Shown: positions 6,195 to 13,697 of the stretch, piece by piece
How positions within the stretch are numbered: the stretch's first letter is position 1
Layout of the letters: each line of letters starts with the position of its first letter
DNA from: a virus
Virus record (IMG/VR): IMGVR_UViG_3300007960_000199
Span: 1-23,335 of that record
DNA: 23,335 nucleotides
Strand: one strand, 5' to 3'
The notes under the pieces: model-generated
What the model was told of the DNA's origin: nothing
What the model saw: the letters and a program-made list of their open reading frames with translations, nothing else
Database searches by the model: none
Made by a program: the position numbers and the translations under genes

Positions 6195-6477
6195 TGTGTT
6201 GAAAGAGGCGCAAGAGACGGAAGATTATTGGGGGAGTTTATTTAGGAAGGTATTTAAGAGTCCTGATGGCAAGAAAGTTTTACTTTACTTATTTCAGGAA
6301 TCTGGTATGTTTGATGTAGCCGCGCAAAAGGATGCAGAGTTATTCTTAGCGGGTAAGCGTGCGTTGATATTGGATATTTTCAATATAATGGGTCTTGATC
6401 CAATGGATGTAACGATTGCTCAATCAGAGGCTCTTAATGTCATTGAGCGTGGTGAAGTAGAACAATTTGGAGAATAA
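6178..6477 (+). CDS. Bbp19-like small head protein
   Basis: A 99-residue protein. The pattern FKSPDGKKVLLYLFQESGMF near residues 26-45, followed by FLAGKRALILDIFNIMGLDP, matches the small phage family typified by Bordetella phage BPP-1 Bbp19 (terminus-Gly-Lys/Arg-x-Val-Leu, later Gly-x-Arg). In such phages the gene sits beside the portal gene, as here. The role is unknown; it may be a virion component or assembly factor. It overlaps the portal end by 17 nt, with GGAG 10 nt upstream of the ATG. Confidence 0.7.
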   Translation: MLFSRDVLKEAQETEDYWGSLFRKVFKSPDGKKVLLYLFQESGMFDVAAQKDAELFLAGKRALILDIFNIMGLDPMDVTIAQSEALNVIERGEVEQFGE

Positions 6478-6478
6478 T

Positions 6479-7309
6479 ATGAGCGAAACATTGTTAGGTG
6501 GTGGTAGTGAATCTACTGGTGGTGAAACGAAGGCGGAGCCTGAGGTTAATACTTTCCGGGAGTCTTTACCGGAAGAGTACCGTGATCATGCGGTATTGAG
6601 TAATTTCAAGAGTGTTGGTGATCTTGCTAAGAGTTGGACAGAGGCGCAGAAGAAGATAGGGGAGAAGGGTGCTTTCCCAAAGAAGGGAGAGGATGAAGCT
6701 CCTGACGAGTGGAATGAATTTTACAATCGTGCTGGTCGTCCAAAGACTCCAGACGAGTATGAGTTAGATGGTGCAGGGGATGATTTCAAGTCTTTAGTTG
6801 AGAACATGCATAAGGCTGGATTGAATAAGAATCAAGCGAAGAAGGTTTATGGAGCTTTAGAGGCGATGGCTCAGGCGAGAGCAGAGGCTTCATCCAGTGC
6901 TGCCAAGGAGTCTTATGATAATGCTTATCGAGAGATTGTTAAGGAGTATGGTTCTGAGGATGCAGCTAAAGAGGCATTAGGTCAGGCGACTGGGTTTATT
7001 GACAAGCATTTAAGTGAGAATTTCGGTAATTTTTTGCGAGAGGCGACGATCAAGATTGGTGATAAGGAAATGGCATTAGCGGATCATCCGTTGATGGCTA
7101 AGACTTTTAAGGATATCGCCGATATGTTTGGTGATGATACCCGTAATTTAAAGGGTGAATCTGCAGAAGCTAAAGAGGATATGTTTAAGCGTTATCAAGC
7201 CTTATCTTTAGAGATTGCTGGCTTAGATAGGTATAGGGACGCAGCGATACTTAGTGAGAAGCAGGCAGAATTTGTCAAGTTAAAGAACAGGCTTTATCCA
7301 CCAGAATAA
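6479..7309 (+). CDS. Capsid assembly scaffold protein
   Basis: A 276-residue acidic, helical protein between portal and coat genes, the normal place for a podovirus scaffold. The N-terminal part has the widespread pattern Leu-Pro-Glu-Glu-Tyr-Arg, FKSVGDLAKSWTEAQKKIG, then EWNEFYNRAGRPKTPDEYEL (about residues 30-105). The middle is rich in Ala, Glu and Lys helices, and the C-terminus is basic and helical (KQAEFVKLKNRLYPPE), the usual coat-binding end. The start is ATG 6479 with GGAG 6 nt upstream, rather than the TTG at 6467. It would be expelled or lost during capsid maturation. Confidence 0.85.
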   Translation: MSETLLGGGSESTGGETKAEPEVNTFRESLPEEYRDHAVLSNFKSVGDLAKSWTEAQKKIGEKGAFPKKGEDEAPDEWNEFYNRAGRPKTPDEYELDGAGDDFKSLVENMHKAGLNKNQAKKVYGALEAMAQARAEASSSAAKESYDNAYREIVKEYGSEDAAKEALGQATGFIDKHLSENFGNFLREATIKIGDKEMALADHPLMAKTFKDIADMFGDDTRNLKGESAEAKEDMFKRYQALSLEIAGLDRYRDAAILSEKQAEFVKLKNRLYPPE

Positions 7310-7312
7310 ACT

Positions 7313-7323
7313 TGTGGTATATT
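7313..7323 (+). promoter_or_regulatory. Extended -10 promoter upstream of the major capsid gene
   Basis: TTGTGG followed by TATATT (7318-7323); TG at 7315-7316 one base before the hexamer makes an extended -10 element. No good -35 is visible. Transcription would start near 7330, only a few bases before the terminator-like hairpin at 7335, giving an attenuator-like arrangement. A second TA-rich hexamer (ATATAC, 7328-7333) follows. Confidence 0.5.
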
Positions 7324-7334
7324 ATAGATATACG

Positions 7335-7367
7335 GTTTAGGTAACTTATAAAGTCTAAACTTTTTTT
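7335..7367 (+). terminator. Intrinsic terminator or attenuator before the capsid gene
   Basis: GTTTAG (7335-7340) pairs with CTAAAC (7355-7360); inside, ACTT pairs with AAGT around a 3-nt loop, with a 3-nt bulge. Seven T residues follow immediately (7361-7367). It would stop much of the transcription coming from the terminase-scaffold operon, or act as an attenuator for the promoter just upstream. The AT-rich stem suggests partial read-through. Confidence 0.65.
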
Positions 7368-7427
7368 CGAGTCCGTAACAGGGTAACTCAAGGGTTAGTA
7401 GGTTGCGAAGAGAAAGGAGTTTATACT

Positions 7428-8312
7428 ATGGCAACTTTAAATACAAATGCAGAGAAGGCGTACCAAGCAGGTTTTACGCCGCTTTTGCAACAAACAATGA
7501 GTAAGCTCAGAGGTTTAATTACTGTAAAGAATTTCAGTAATGCCGAAGAGTGGTACATGAACCAAATTGGCGAGGTAAGTGTTTCTGAGGTAGCTGATTT
7601 AACGCAAGCGACAGTGCTTTCAAGTGCTACGACTGCAAGACGTCAGATTACTAAGAGTAACTACTACTACCATGAATTAGTATTGGATGATCATCTTAAT
7701 GATATGTCATTCGATCCTAAGTCTGATATTGTAAGCAATATCCTTCGTGGTTTCGCTCGTAACGCAGATGATCTTATCATCGCTGCTGCACAGGCGGATG
7801 CTAACACTGGTAAGAATGGTGGTACTACTACATCATTCCCGGGTGGTAACACGATTGCTCACGGTTCAACCGGTATGACATACGCAAAGATTCTTGAAGG
7901 AGTCGAGAAGTTTCTAGAAGGTGACTTCGAGGGTGATCGCGTATCTCTTATTGTTGGTCCTAAGCAGGCGACTGAGCTATTGAATATTGACAAGTTTATT
8001 GACAATGACTTCAATAGAGTTCAGGCGAGTGATATTGTATCTCCAATGTTGAGTGGCTACCTTGGTTCACTTAAACTTGGTATTGCAGTTGATATCTTCA
8101 CTAGTGCAAGATTGGCTGTAGATACTGATATCAGAGATTGTTTAATGTTCAGCAGAAACGGTATTGGACTTGGAATTGGTGCAGAGCCAACTGTCAAGTT
8201 TGTTACTCGTGGTGATTTGAACTCTCAAACACAAATTTCTGTAGGTGCGATTATGGGTGCATCTCGTCTTGACGAGGAGCAAGTATACGTACTTGAGTGT
8301 GACGAAAGCTAG
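7428..8312 (+). CDS. Major capsid protein
   Basis: A 294-residue protein that should form the icosahedral shell. The N-terminus shows FTPLLQQTMSKLRGLITVKN: the QQ-x-x-x-S-x-Leu-Arg pattern near residues 21-28, followed by NQIGEVSV, typical of the roughly 300-residue HK97-fold coat proteins of BPP-1-like and related podoviruses. A central HELVLDDHLND segment and ARNADDLIIAAAQAD follow. A very strong ribosome binding site (AAAGGAG, 7413-7419, 8 nt from ATG) and balanced G and C usage, unlike the G-rich upstream genes, fit high expression. It is preceded by its own promoter/terminator block and followed 2 nt later by the tail gene. Confidence 0.88.
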   Translation: MATLNTNAEKAYQAGFTPLLQQTMSKLRGLITVKNFSNAEEWYMNQIGEVSVSEVADLTQATVLSSATTARRQITKSNYYYHELVLDDHLNDMSFDPKSDIVSNILRGFARNADDLIIAAAQADANTGKNGGTTTSFPGGNTIAHGSTGMTYAKILEGVEKFLEGDFEGDRVSLIVGPKQATELLNIDKFIDNDFNRVQASDIVSPMLSGYLGSLKLGIAVDIFTSARLAVDTDIRDCLMFSRNGIGLGIGAEPTVKFVTRGDLNSQTQISVGAIMGASRLDEEQVYVLECDES

Positions 8313-8314
8313 TA

Positions 8315-8902
8315 ATGGTAATTAGTATCACACAGAAGGAAATAGCGGATATGTCTCTTGCCCTGCTTGGGCAAGAGGCTTTATCCTCTTATGAAGAGAA
8401 CTCAAGAAATGGTAGAGCTATTCGCAAGTTTTATGAGCTTTCTCGGATTGCAGCTATTGAGGATGGCAAGTGGTCATTTGCAACTAAGAGGTCAGTATTG
8501 GCTCCTACTGTTGCTTCTCCCGCCTTTGACTGGGTTTATAAATTTACTTTACCGAATGATTTTTTAAAAGAGCAGCACATTCGTAATTCCAGTGGTACGA
8601 ATTTAAGTTCTGATATTGATTACACTATTGAGAACGGAGAGTTGCTTTGTGATCAGGATACGGTGAGGTTAATTTATACTTTTGACCAGACTGATTTAAC
8701 TAAGTATACGGCTAAATTTTTAGAATTATTTGTTGCAAAATTAGCAGCAAAGGCTTGTTACGAGATTACTCAGTCTCGTACTGAGGAGCGTCAATTAAAT
8801 GACAATTACCGTGTCATGTTATATGAGGCGTTAAGTGGAGATAGTAAGGGAGATGGGGAGCCAGAATTAGAAGAGACTAGTTCTTGGTTGCGGTTAGAAT
8901 GA
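8315..8902 (+). CDS. Tail tubular protein A-like (T7 gp11-type) adaptor
   Basis: A 195-residue protein that would form the ring between portal and nozzle of the short tail. It shows the gp11-type N-terminus (ITQKEIADMSLALLGQEALSSYEEN), then a helix ending in EDGKWSFATKRSVL (Trp in the gp11-like x-W-x-F-A motif), a beta region, and a C-terminal helical bundle (FLELFVAKLAAKACYEITQS). Its location directly after the coat gene and ATGA coupling to the tail tube B gene agree with the T7 gp10-11-12 order. Confidence 0.8.
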   Translation: MVISITQKEIADMSLALLGQEALSSYEENSRNGRAIRKFYELSRIAAIEDGKWSFATKRSVLAPTVASPAFDWVYKFTLPNDFLKEQHIRNSSGTNLSSDIDYTIENGELLCDQDTVRLIYTFDQTDLTKYTAKFLELFVAKLAAKACYEITQSRTEERQLNDNYRVMLYEALSGDSKGDGEPELEETSSWLRLE

Positions 8903-11016
8903 CACAGATAGCTGACATTGCTACATTCACTTTTTCAGCGGGGCAGTTATCCCCAACTTTTGCTGGTCGTCGTGACCAAACACGTTATTATCAGGGTGCA
9001 AGATTATTGCAGAATATGATTCCACTTCCTAGTGGAGGAGTAACCAGAAGACCCCCTTGGAAGTTAGTTGATGATCTTGCTGCAACTTCTGCAGCATTAA
9101 TCCCTTTTCAATCCGGTCCAACAAAGAGTTACGTGATCTCAGTTGAGGTTGATGTTTCTGATGTTACGTTTACGATTTACAAGCGCAGTGGTGGTGTTAC
9201 TACCGAGGTGCATAGTTTTTCTAGTGGGATTTCTGATCAGTATGACGGATGGCCTAATGCTTGGTATTCACAGTCTCGGGACGTGATGTATATCACTTTA
9301 GATGGCGGGACGTCGATGAAGAAGTTAACCCGTACTGATGATACGACTTGGACCTTTGAGGATGTGCAGGAGATTGATGGTCCTTGGGACGAGATCAATT
9401 TGAATGTTAAGCACAAGATGAATGCTGATGATCAAAGTGGCACTGGGATTAATATTGTTTCGGAAGACAAGTCTGGCGGTACTGTTAACTTCTTTGATGC
9501 TGATGATGTTGGTAAGTTGATTCGTTTGAAGTATAACAAAGACCCTGATGGAGATACTGCTAATCATTGGGGTTGTGCAATTATAACAACTTATAATTCT
9601 GCGACCAGTGTTGATGCGGATATTCAGTCATTTACCTCAGTATATGGTGCAACGGTTGAGTTTTCTTTAGGTGCTGCTTCCGCGAGCACTGATCCAAGCC
9701 CAACCAAGAACTGGAGATTAGGCGCATTGAATGCAGAGAATGGTTATTCAACGACTTGTGCTTTCCATCAAAATAGGTTGTTCCAAGCTCGTGGTAATCG
9801 GATCTTTGGTTCGATGGCTAATAATTTTGAGCGGCATAGTCCAACAGTTGCAGATGAATCGGGTAATCACGCTCAAACCCCTGATTGTGCAATCGACTTG
9901 TCGCTTCTTGATTTGCGTGCAGCCGACATTAGTTGGCTGCATTCAGATCGTTTATTACATGTAGGAACGAATGATGGTCGTTATGTTCTTAGTATCAAAG
10001 ATGGAGCCCTTGATCCTACTTCTGCAATCGGTGTTGTTAAGCAGTCGAATGTTCCTTGTGCTGCAATCAGACCAGTTACATTGGATGATACTTTCTATGT
10101 GCGTTTTGACAAACAGGCTCTTTTAAGGACTGATTATAATTTCCGTCGTGATCGTTTCGAGGATCAAAATTTGAATTTATATTCAGATCAAATTTTAAAG
10201 CAGAAAGTTTCTAGGCTTGCAGTGACTACTTACCCTTTTAATATCATCTGGTGTTTGCTAGAGGATGGGACTTTAGCTAGTTTGACTTATGATGCAAAGT
10301 TAGAAATCCAAGCATGGGCGATTCATACGATTGACGGGGTATCAATAACCGAATTAGTGTCTTTAAGGGCGGAAGATGAAAAAGAAGTATTGTATGCAGA
10401 GGTTACTAATGATGACGCATCTCCTGCTACTGTTCATTTGCTTGAGCTTGATTTAACCACTTGGGACTATTTAGAGACGACCACTAATGCAGAGACTAAG
10501 TTGTTAGATTGCTATGCAGAATTTAGTGACACTGATGCTGTGACAGGGATGAAGATTCTTTCTTCAAAGACTCCTATTGCTGTAGAGGATGATGGTACTA
10601 ATCATACGCAGTCGGGCACTGTTTCCGCCGGCGGTACTTTCACTCTTGCAGAATCTATCGAAGGTGATTTCCATGTAGGGATTGGGATTGATACTAGAGT
10701 TGAAACATTTGCGTTAGATTTACCTATAAGTAACAATACCCAGATAGGTAAAGAGAAAGGGGTCCCTGAGCTTGAAGCATCATTGCATAGAACTGGCTCT
10801 ATGACTGTTAAGCAAAGCGGCTCTGCTTTCGATGAAGATGTGAGATTTAGGTCTCCGGATGATCCTGTTGATACGCCTCCCCCTTTGTTTACGGGGCAGA
10901 AGCGAATCCCTGTTTCTAACATTACTGGTCGAGATGTGTCATTGGTTATCACTCAAGAAGAGGAAGCACCATTGACGATATTAGCATTGAATTACAAGGT
11001 GAATTTTGAGAGGTAG
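8899..11016 (+). CDS. Tail tubular protein B-like (T7 gp12-type) nozzle protein
   Basis: A 705-residue protein forming the distal tail tube. The N-terminus has the diagnostic pattern FSAGQLSPTFAGRRDQTRYYQGARLLQNMIPLPSGGVTRRPPW (about residues 10-52, ATG numbering): Gly-x-Leu-Ser, then Arg-x-Asp-x-x-x-Tyr, then Asn, Pro, Gly-Gly-x-x-Arg-Arg-Pro. The rest is beta-rich and acidic with propeller-like repeats. I take the ATG at 8899, which overlaps the previous stop (ATGA), rather than the TTG at 8884. Related proteins occur in BPP-1- and T7-like phages. Confidence in the general role is high; details of the fold are inferred. Confidence 0.8.
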   Translation: MTQIADIATFTFSAGQLSPTFAGRRDQTRYYQGARLLQNMIPLPSGGVTRRPPWKLVDDLAATSAALIPFQSGPTKSYVISVEVDVSDVTFTIYKRSGGVTTEVHSFSSGISDQYDGWPNAWYSQSRDVMYITLDGGTSMKKLTRTDDTTWTFEDVQEIDGPWDEINLNVKHKMNADDQSGTGINIVSEDKSGGTVNFFDADDVGKLIRLKYNKDPDGDTANHWGCAIITTYNSATSVDADIQSFTSVYGATVEFSLGAASASTDPSPTKNWRLGALNAENGYSTTCAFHQNRLFQARGNRIFGSMANNFERHSPTVADESGNHAQTPDCAIDLSLLDLRAADISWLHSDRLLHVGTNDGRYVLSIKDGALDPTSAIGVVKQSNVPCAAIRPVTLDDTFYVRFDKQALLRTDYNFRRDRFEDQNLNLYSDQILKQKVSRLAVTTYPFNIIWCLLEDGTLASLTYDAKLEIQAWAIHTIDGVSITELVSLRAEDEKEVLYAEVTNDDASPATVHLLELDLTTWDYLETTTNAETKLLDCYAEFSDTDAVTGMKILSSKTPIAVEDDGTNHTQSGTVSAGGTFTLAESIEGDFHVGIGIDTRVETFALDLPISNNTQIGKEKGVPELEASLHRTGSMTVKQSGSAFDEDVRFRSPDDPVDTPPPLFTGQKRIPVSNITGRDVSLVITQEEEAPLTILALNYKVNFER

Positions 11017-11019
11017 ATT

Positions 11020-11505
11020 ATGGTAGAGCCAATTAGTATGGCAATGATAGGGATGTCTGCAGTGAAAGGGGTTACAGGCTTCTTTGAGGGGCAGAGAGAG
11101 AAGGCTTTTTTGGCGGCTGCTGCAGAAGCACAGATCCAGGCATTACAAGATCGAATTGAAGTTGAGCGTTTGAAAGGTGCTCGTCAAGAGAGATTGATAG
11201 CAGGACAAGGTGCGGTAGCTGCAGGTTCAGTGGGAGTTCAATTCCGTGGTTCTATCCGAACTGCTACTAATCAGGCGATCCAGGACAATGAGTTCGAGAA
11301 GTTGGTAAAGATATCGGACTTGAAATATCAACAGCGGTTGCAAGAATTACGTGCGGCTTCTGGTATTAGTGAGATTGGTATGTCTCAGATCGCAGGTGGC
11401 ATTGAGACTATTGGTTCTACTTATAAAAATGTTAATGAGATAGAATCCAAGGCTGCAACGAATAGACAATTAGACGGGGATACTCCGTCAGCAGGGAGAT
11501 CATAA
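11020..11505 (+). CDS. Internal virion protein, T7 gp14-like
   Basis: A 161-residue Ala/Gly-rich helical protein. The N-terminal 20 residues (SMAMIGMSAVKGVTGFFEGQ) are hydrophobic; then come Ala/Gln/Glu coils and ARQERLIAGQGAVAAGSVGVQFRGSIRTATNQ (about 54-85), the usual gp14-like sequence in which an Arg-rich coil leads to a Gly/Ser turn. gp14-type proteins are ejected first and build a pore in the outer membrane. Position 5' of two very large helical virion proteins fits the gp14-15-16 set. No Cys, no enzyme motif. Confidence 0.7.
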   Translation: MVEPISMAMIGMSAVKGVTGFFEGQREKAFLAAAAEAQIQALQDRIEVERLKGARQERLIAGQGAVAAGSVGVQFRGSIRTATNQAIQDNEFEKLVKISDLKYQQRLQELRAASGISEIGMSQIAGGIETIGSTYKNVNEIESKAATNRQLDGDTPSAGRS

Positions 11506-13697
11506 TGAAGAGAATTAGCGATGCGATAGGAGGAATAATTGATGATTTTGCAGAGGCGAAAAAAGATAGCCTTGACCTCAGTATTGCTGCCAAAGAATCT
11601 TTTTTGGCTCAGGACTTGCAGTCCAGAGCGGCAAGTAGACTGGCAGAACAATTTGAGCAAGCTCCAGAGGGAGCATTTAACGCGGATGCTCAGATTGATT
11701 GGTACGATACGGAAGTAGAGAAATTACTTTTTAATATCACTAACAAGGACCAGCGAGTTAAGTTTAAAGAGTTATTAAACCGCTCTCGTGGTAATTATGC
11801 GATTGATGCTAATAAACTTGAGATGAAATCTTTACAGGAACAAGAGGTTAAAACTCTCCAAAAGGGGCATGATTCTTACACTCTTGCGATCGCTAACGCA
11901 GGAGATTCTAGAACGATTGATACTTTATTAATGGAGAGGCTTACTCAAGTGCAGCATTACAAAGATGCGGCTTCAAGAACAAAGAGAGAAAAGTTAGACA
12001 CTTATGAGGATCAAGAGATATTAACGGCATTTAGCCGCAAGGCAGATTTACTGAAGTCTTCTTTCAGTTTAAATAAAATTGACAGGGATCAATATATACA
12101 AGGGATGGAAGGTCTTGAAAAAGATTTACTAGGGAATGGAATGTTAGATGTTCTTGATGGCGCAAGTCGAGTGAAGGCTATTCAGGATGTCCGTAATTTA
12201 AAACAAGCAGCGTTAGAAGGTGCTCAGGCACTTGAATTGCTTACTATCGAAAATGATTTTGCTGGCGAAGTTGCAAGAATAAAAGCAGGATTTGATCCAG
12301 ACTTAGGTTTTGCAAACAAATTATTTTCAGCAGCAGCTCGTGATAAGGAGAATATCGCTCTCCAGAACAAGGCAAGTGCGTATCGTTCTGCGATTGATTT
12401 TGTGCCATTTTTTAAAGCGAAGTCGATCGGGGATTTAAGCACAATGGTTGCTTTAAAGAATGGGTTAAAAGCAGAGGTTGAATCAGGTGTGCTTAGGGGT
12501 GCAGAGTATAACGCGAGAGCTAATCTTTTAAATGAAATTGGTGCGACGGTAATCAACTTTAGAGAGTTGATGCAAACCAATAGTGCAGAGGCTTTCAAAA
12601 ACCATCCTGCAATGAAACAGGCGGCATTAGCTGTTGCTCAAAATCCAAACAGTTTAGAGAATAGGGATTTATTGGTTAAGACTCAACTTGAATTAGCTCG
12701 CGCTCAAGGAATGAGAGACGAGGATGTCGAGTTTTTAACAGAGGAAGCGTTGGCTTATTACGCATCCCAGTTTTCTGGTGACATAGGGGTGTTGGAAGCA
12801 GAGGCTCGTTACCAAGATATTTTAGAGAACAATTCAACTCCAGTGGGTGTTAAGACAGCTGGTCAAATAATGCTTGAACAGTTATCCAGAAGGGGTGGCT
12901 TTGATATGCTGGCAGCTCGTTACACGGAGACGAGATCATTCGGTCCTATTTATCAAGCAACTCGAATGAGTGACGAGAAATTAAAGTCGTTATGGGCGAA
13001 GGGAGAGACTGACCGTAAGGGTCTTTTATCAGAGGTTATTGAAAGAATCACTCCATATATAGAAGCAGAGAAAGCCAGAGTCCCTGATAATCCGGAGTAT
13101 ATAGCGGACTTGCAACAGGCGGCAGTTAAACTTGCTATGTATGCTCCACTCGACCCTTCTTACAAGCCTGGGATGGGCAAAGGTCCTTATGACCATGGTT
13201 CTGCTGCAGAATTTGCGATTGATCATTTATTTAAAAGTCATATTGATGTTGTGAAAAAGCGTGGTATGACTGTTCAAGTGCCAAAGAAAGATATGGAGGC
13301 ACAGGCTTTCCAGCAGAAGTTGTCTTACTTTAGCAAGAATGAAATCTTGCGAGGGATGATTAAGGCGAAGGCTCAAACGACCGGGGGCTTGATTCAACTA
13401 AGAGGCGACGTTACCCCTATGATCAATACTGCTGCAACTGGAGTTCAAGCATTACCAAGTATTGATTTTGAGAACATGGTTCAAACAGGAGAACTAGTCA
13501 CTTCTAATAGAGGCATCAAAGCGTTGATTAATACAGAGGGTGGCAATTTACCAATGGGGTTGAGTGACGGGAAGGGAGGCGTTGTTGTGATTGATATGTC
13601 TTGGGCTGAACTTAACGAGGCTTTTGCTGTAACGAGAGCTTCTACTCCTTCTGGCAGTATCTTTTTATCAGAGACAGGGGAGATCCAGATTAAGTAA
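11505..13697 (+). CDS. Large internal virion protein, T7 gp15-like
   Basis: A 730-residue, mainly alpha-helical, charged protein with no signal peptide or membrane segment and with many Ala/Glu/Lys helices. It is coupled to its neighbours by TAATG overlaps at both ends, and sits between the gp14-like and gp16-like genes, where T7 carries gp15 (747 residues). gp15-type proteins form the periplasmic tunnel for DNA ejection. The C-terminal 70 residues turn beta-like (GGVVVIDMSWAELNEAFAV). I see no peptidoglycan hydrolase motif. Assignment rests on length, composition and gene order. Confidence 0.65.
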   Translation: MKRISDAIGGIIDDFAEAKKDSLDLSIAAKESFLAQDLQSRAASRLAEQFEQAPEGAFNADAQIDWYDTEVEKLLFNITNKDQRVKFKELLNRSRGNYAIDANKLEMKSLQEQEVKTLQKGHDSYTLAIANAGDSRTIDTLLMERLTQVQHYKDAASRTKREKLDTYEDQEILTAFSRKADLLKSSFSLNKIDRDQYIQGMEGLEKDLLGNGMLDVLDGASRVKAIQDVRNLKQAALEGAQALELLTIENDFAGEVARIKAGFDPDLGFANKLFSAAARDKENIALQNKASAYRSAIDFVPFFKAKSIGDLSTMVALKNGLKAEVESGVLRGAEYNARANLLNEIGATVINFRELMQTNSAEAFKNHPAMKQAALAVAQNPNSLENRDLLVKTQLELARAQGMRDEDVEFLTEEALAYYASQFSGDIGVLEAEARYQDILENNSTPVGVKTAGQIMLEQLSRRGGFDMLAARYTETRSFGPIYQATRMSDEKLKSLWAKGETDRKGLLSEVIERITPYIEAEKARVPDNPEYIADLQQAAVKLAMYAPLDPSYKPGMGKGPYDHGSAAEFAIDHLFKSHIDVVKKRGMTVQVPKKDMEAQAFQQKLSYFSKNEILRGMIKAKAQTTGGLIQLRGDVTPMINTAATGVQALPSIDFENMVQTGELVTSNRGIKALINTEGGNLPMGLSDGKGGVVVIDMSWAELNEAFAVTRASTPSGSIFLSETGEIQIK

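Noticed and set aside
7422-7427. TATACT directly before the capsid ATG as a -10 box
   Set aside because: Transcription would start inside the coding sequence, and the strong AAAGGAG site just upstream would then be unused; it is best read as the Shine-Dalgarno spacer.
8358-8567. Rightward 69-residue frame inside the tail tube A gene
   Set aside because: Fully nested in a well-supported gene, with no Shine-Dalgarno and hydrophobic composition typical of a shifted frame.
10602-10952. Leftward 116-residue frame within the tail tube B gene
   Set aside because: Antisense shadow of a strongly supported structural gene.
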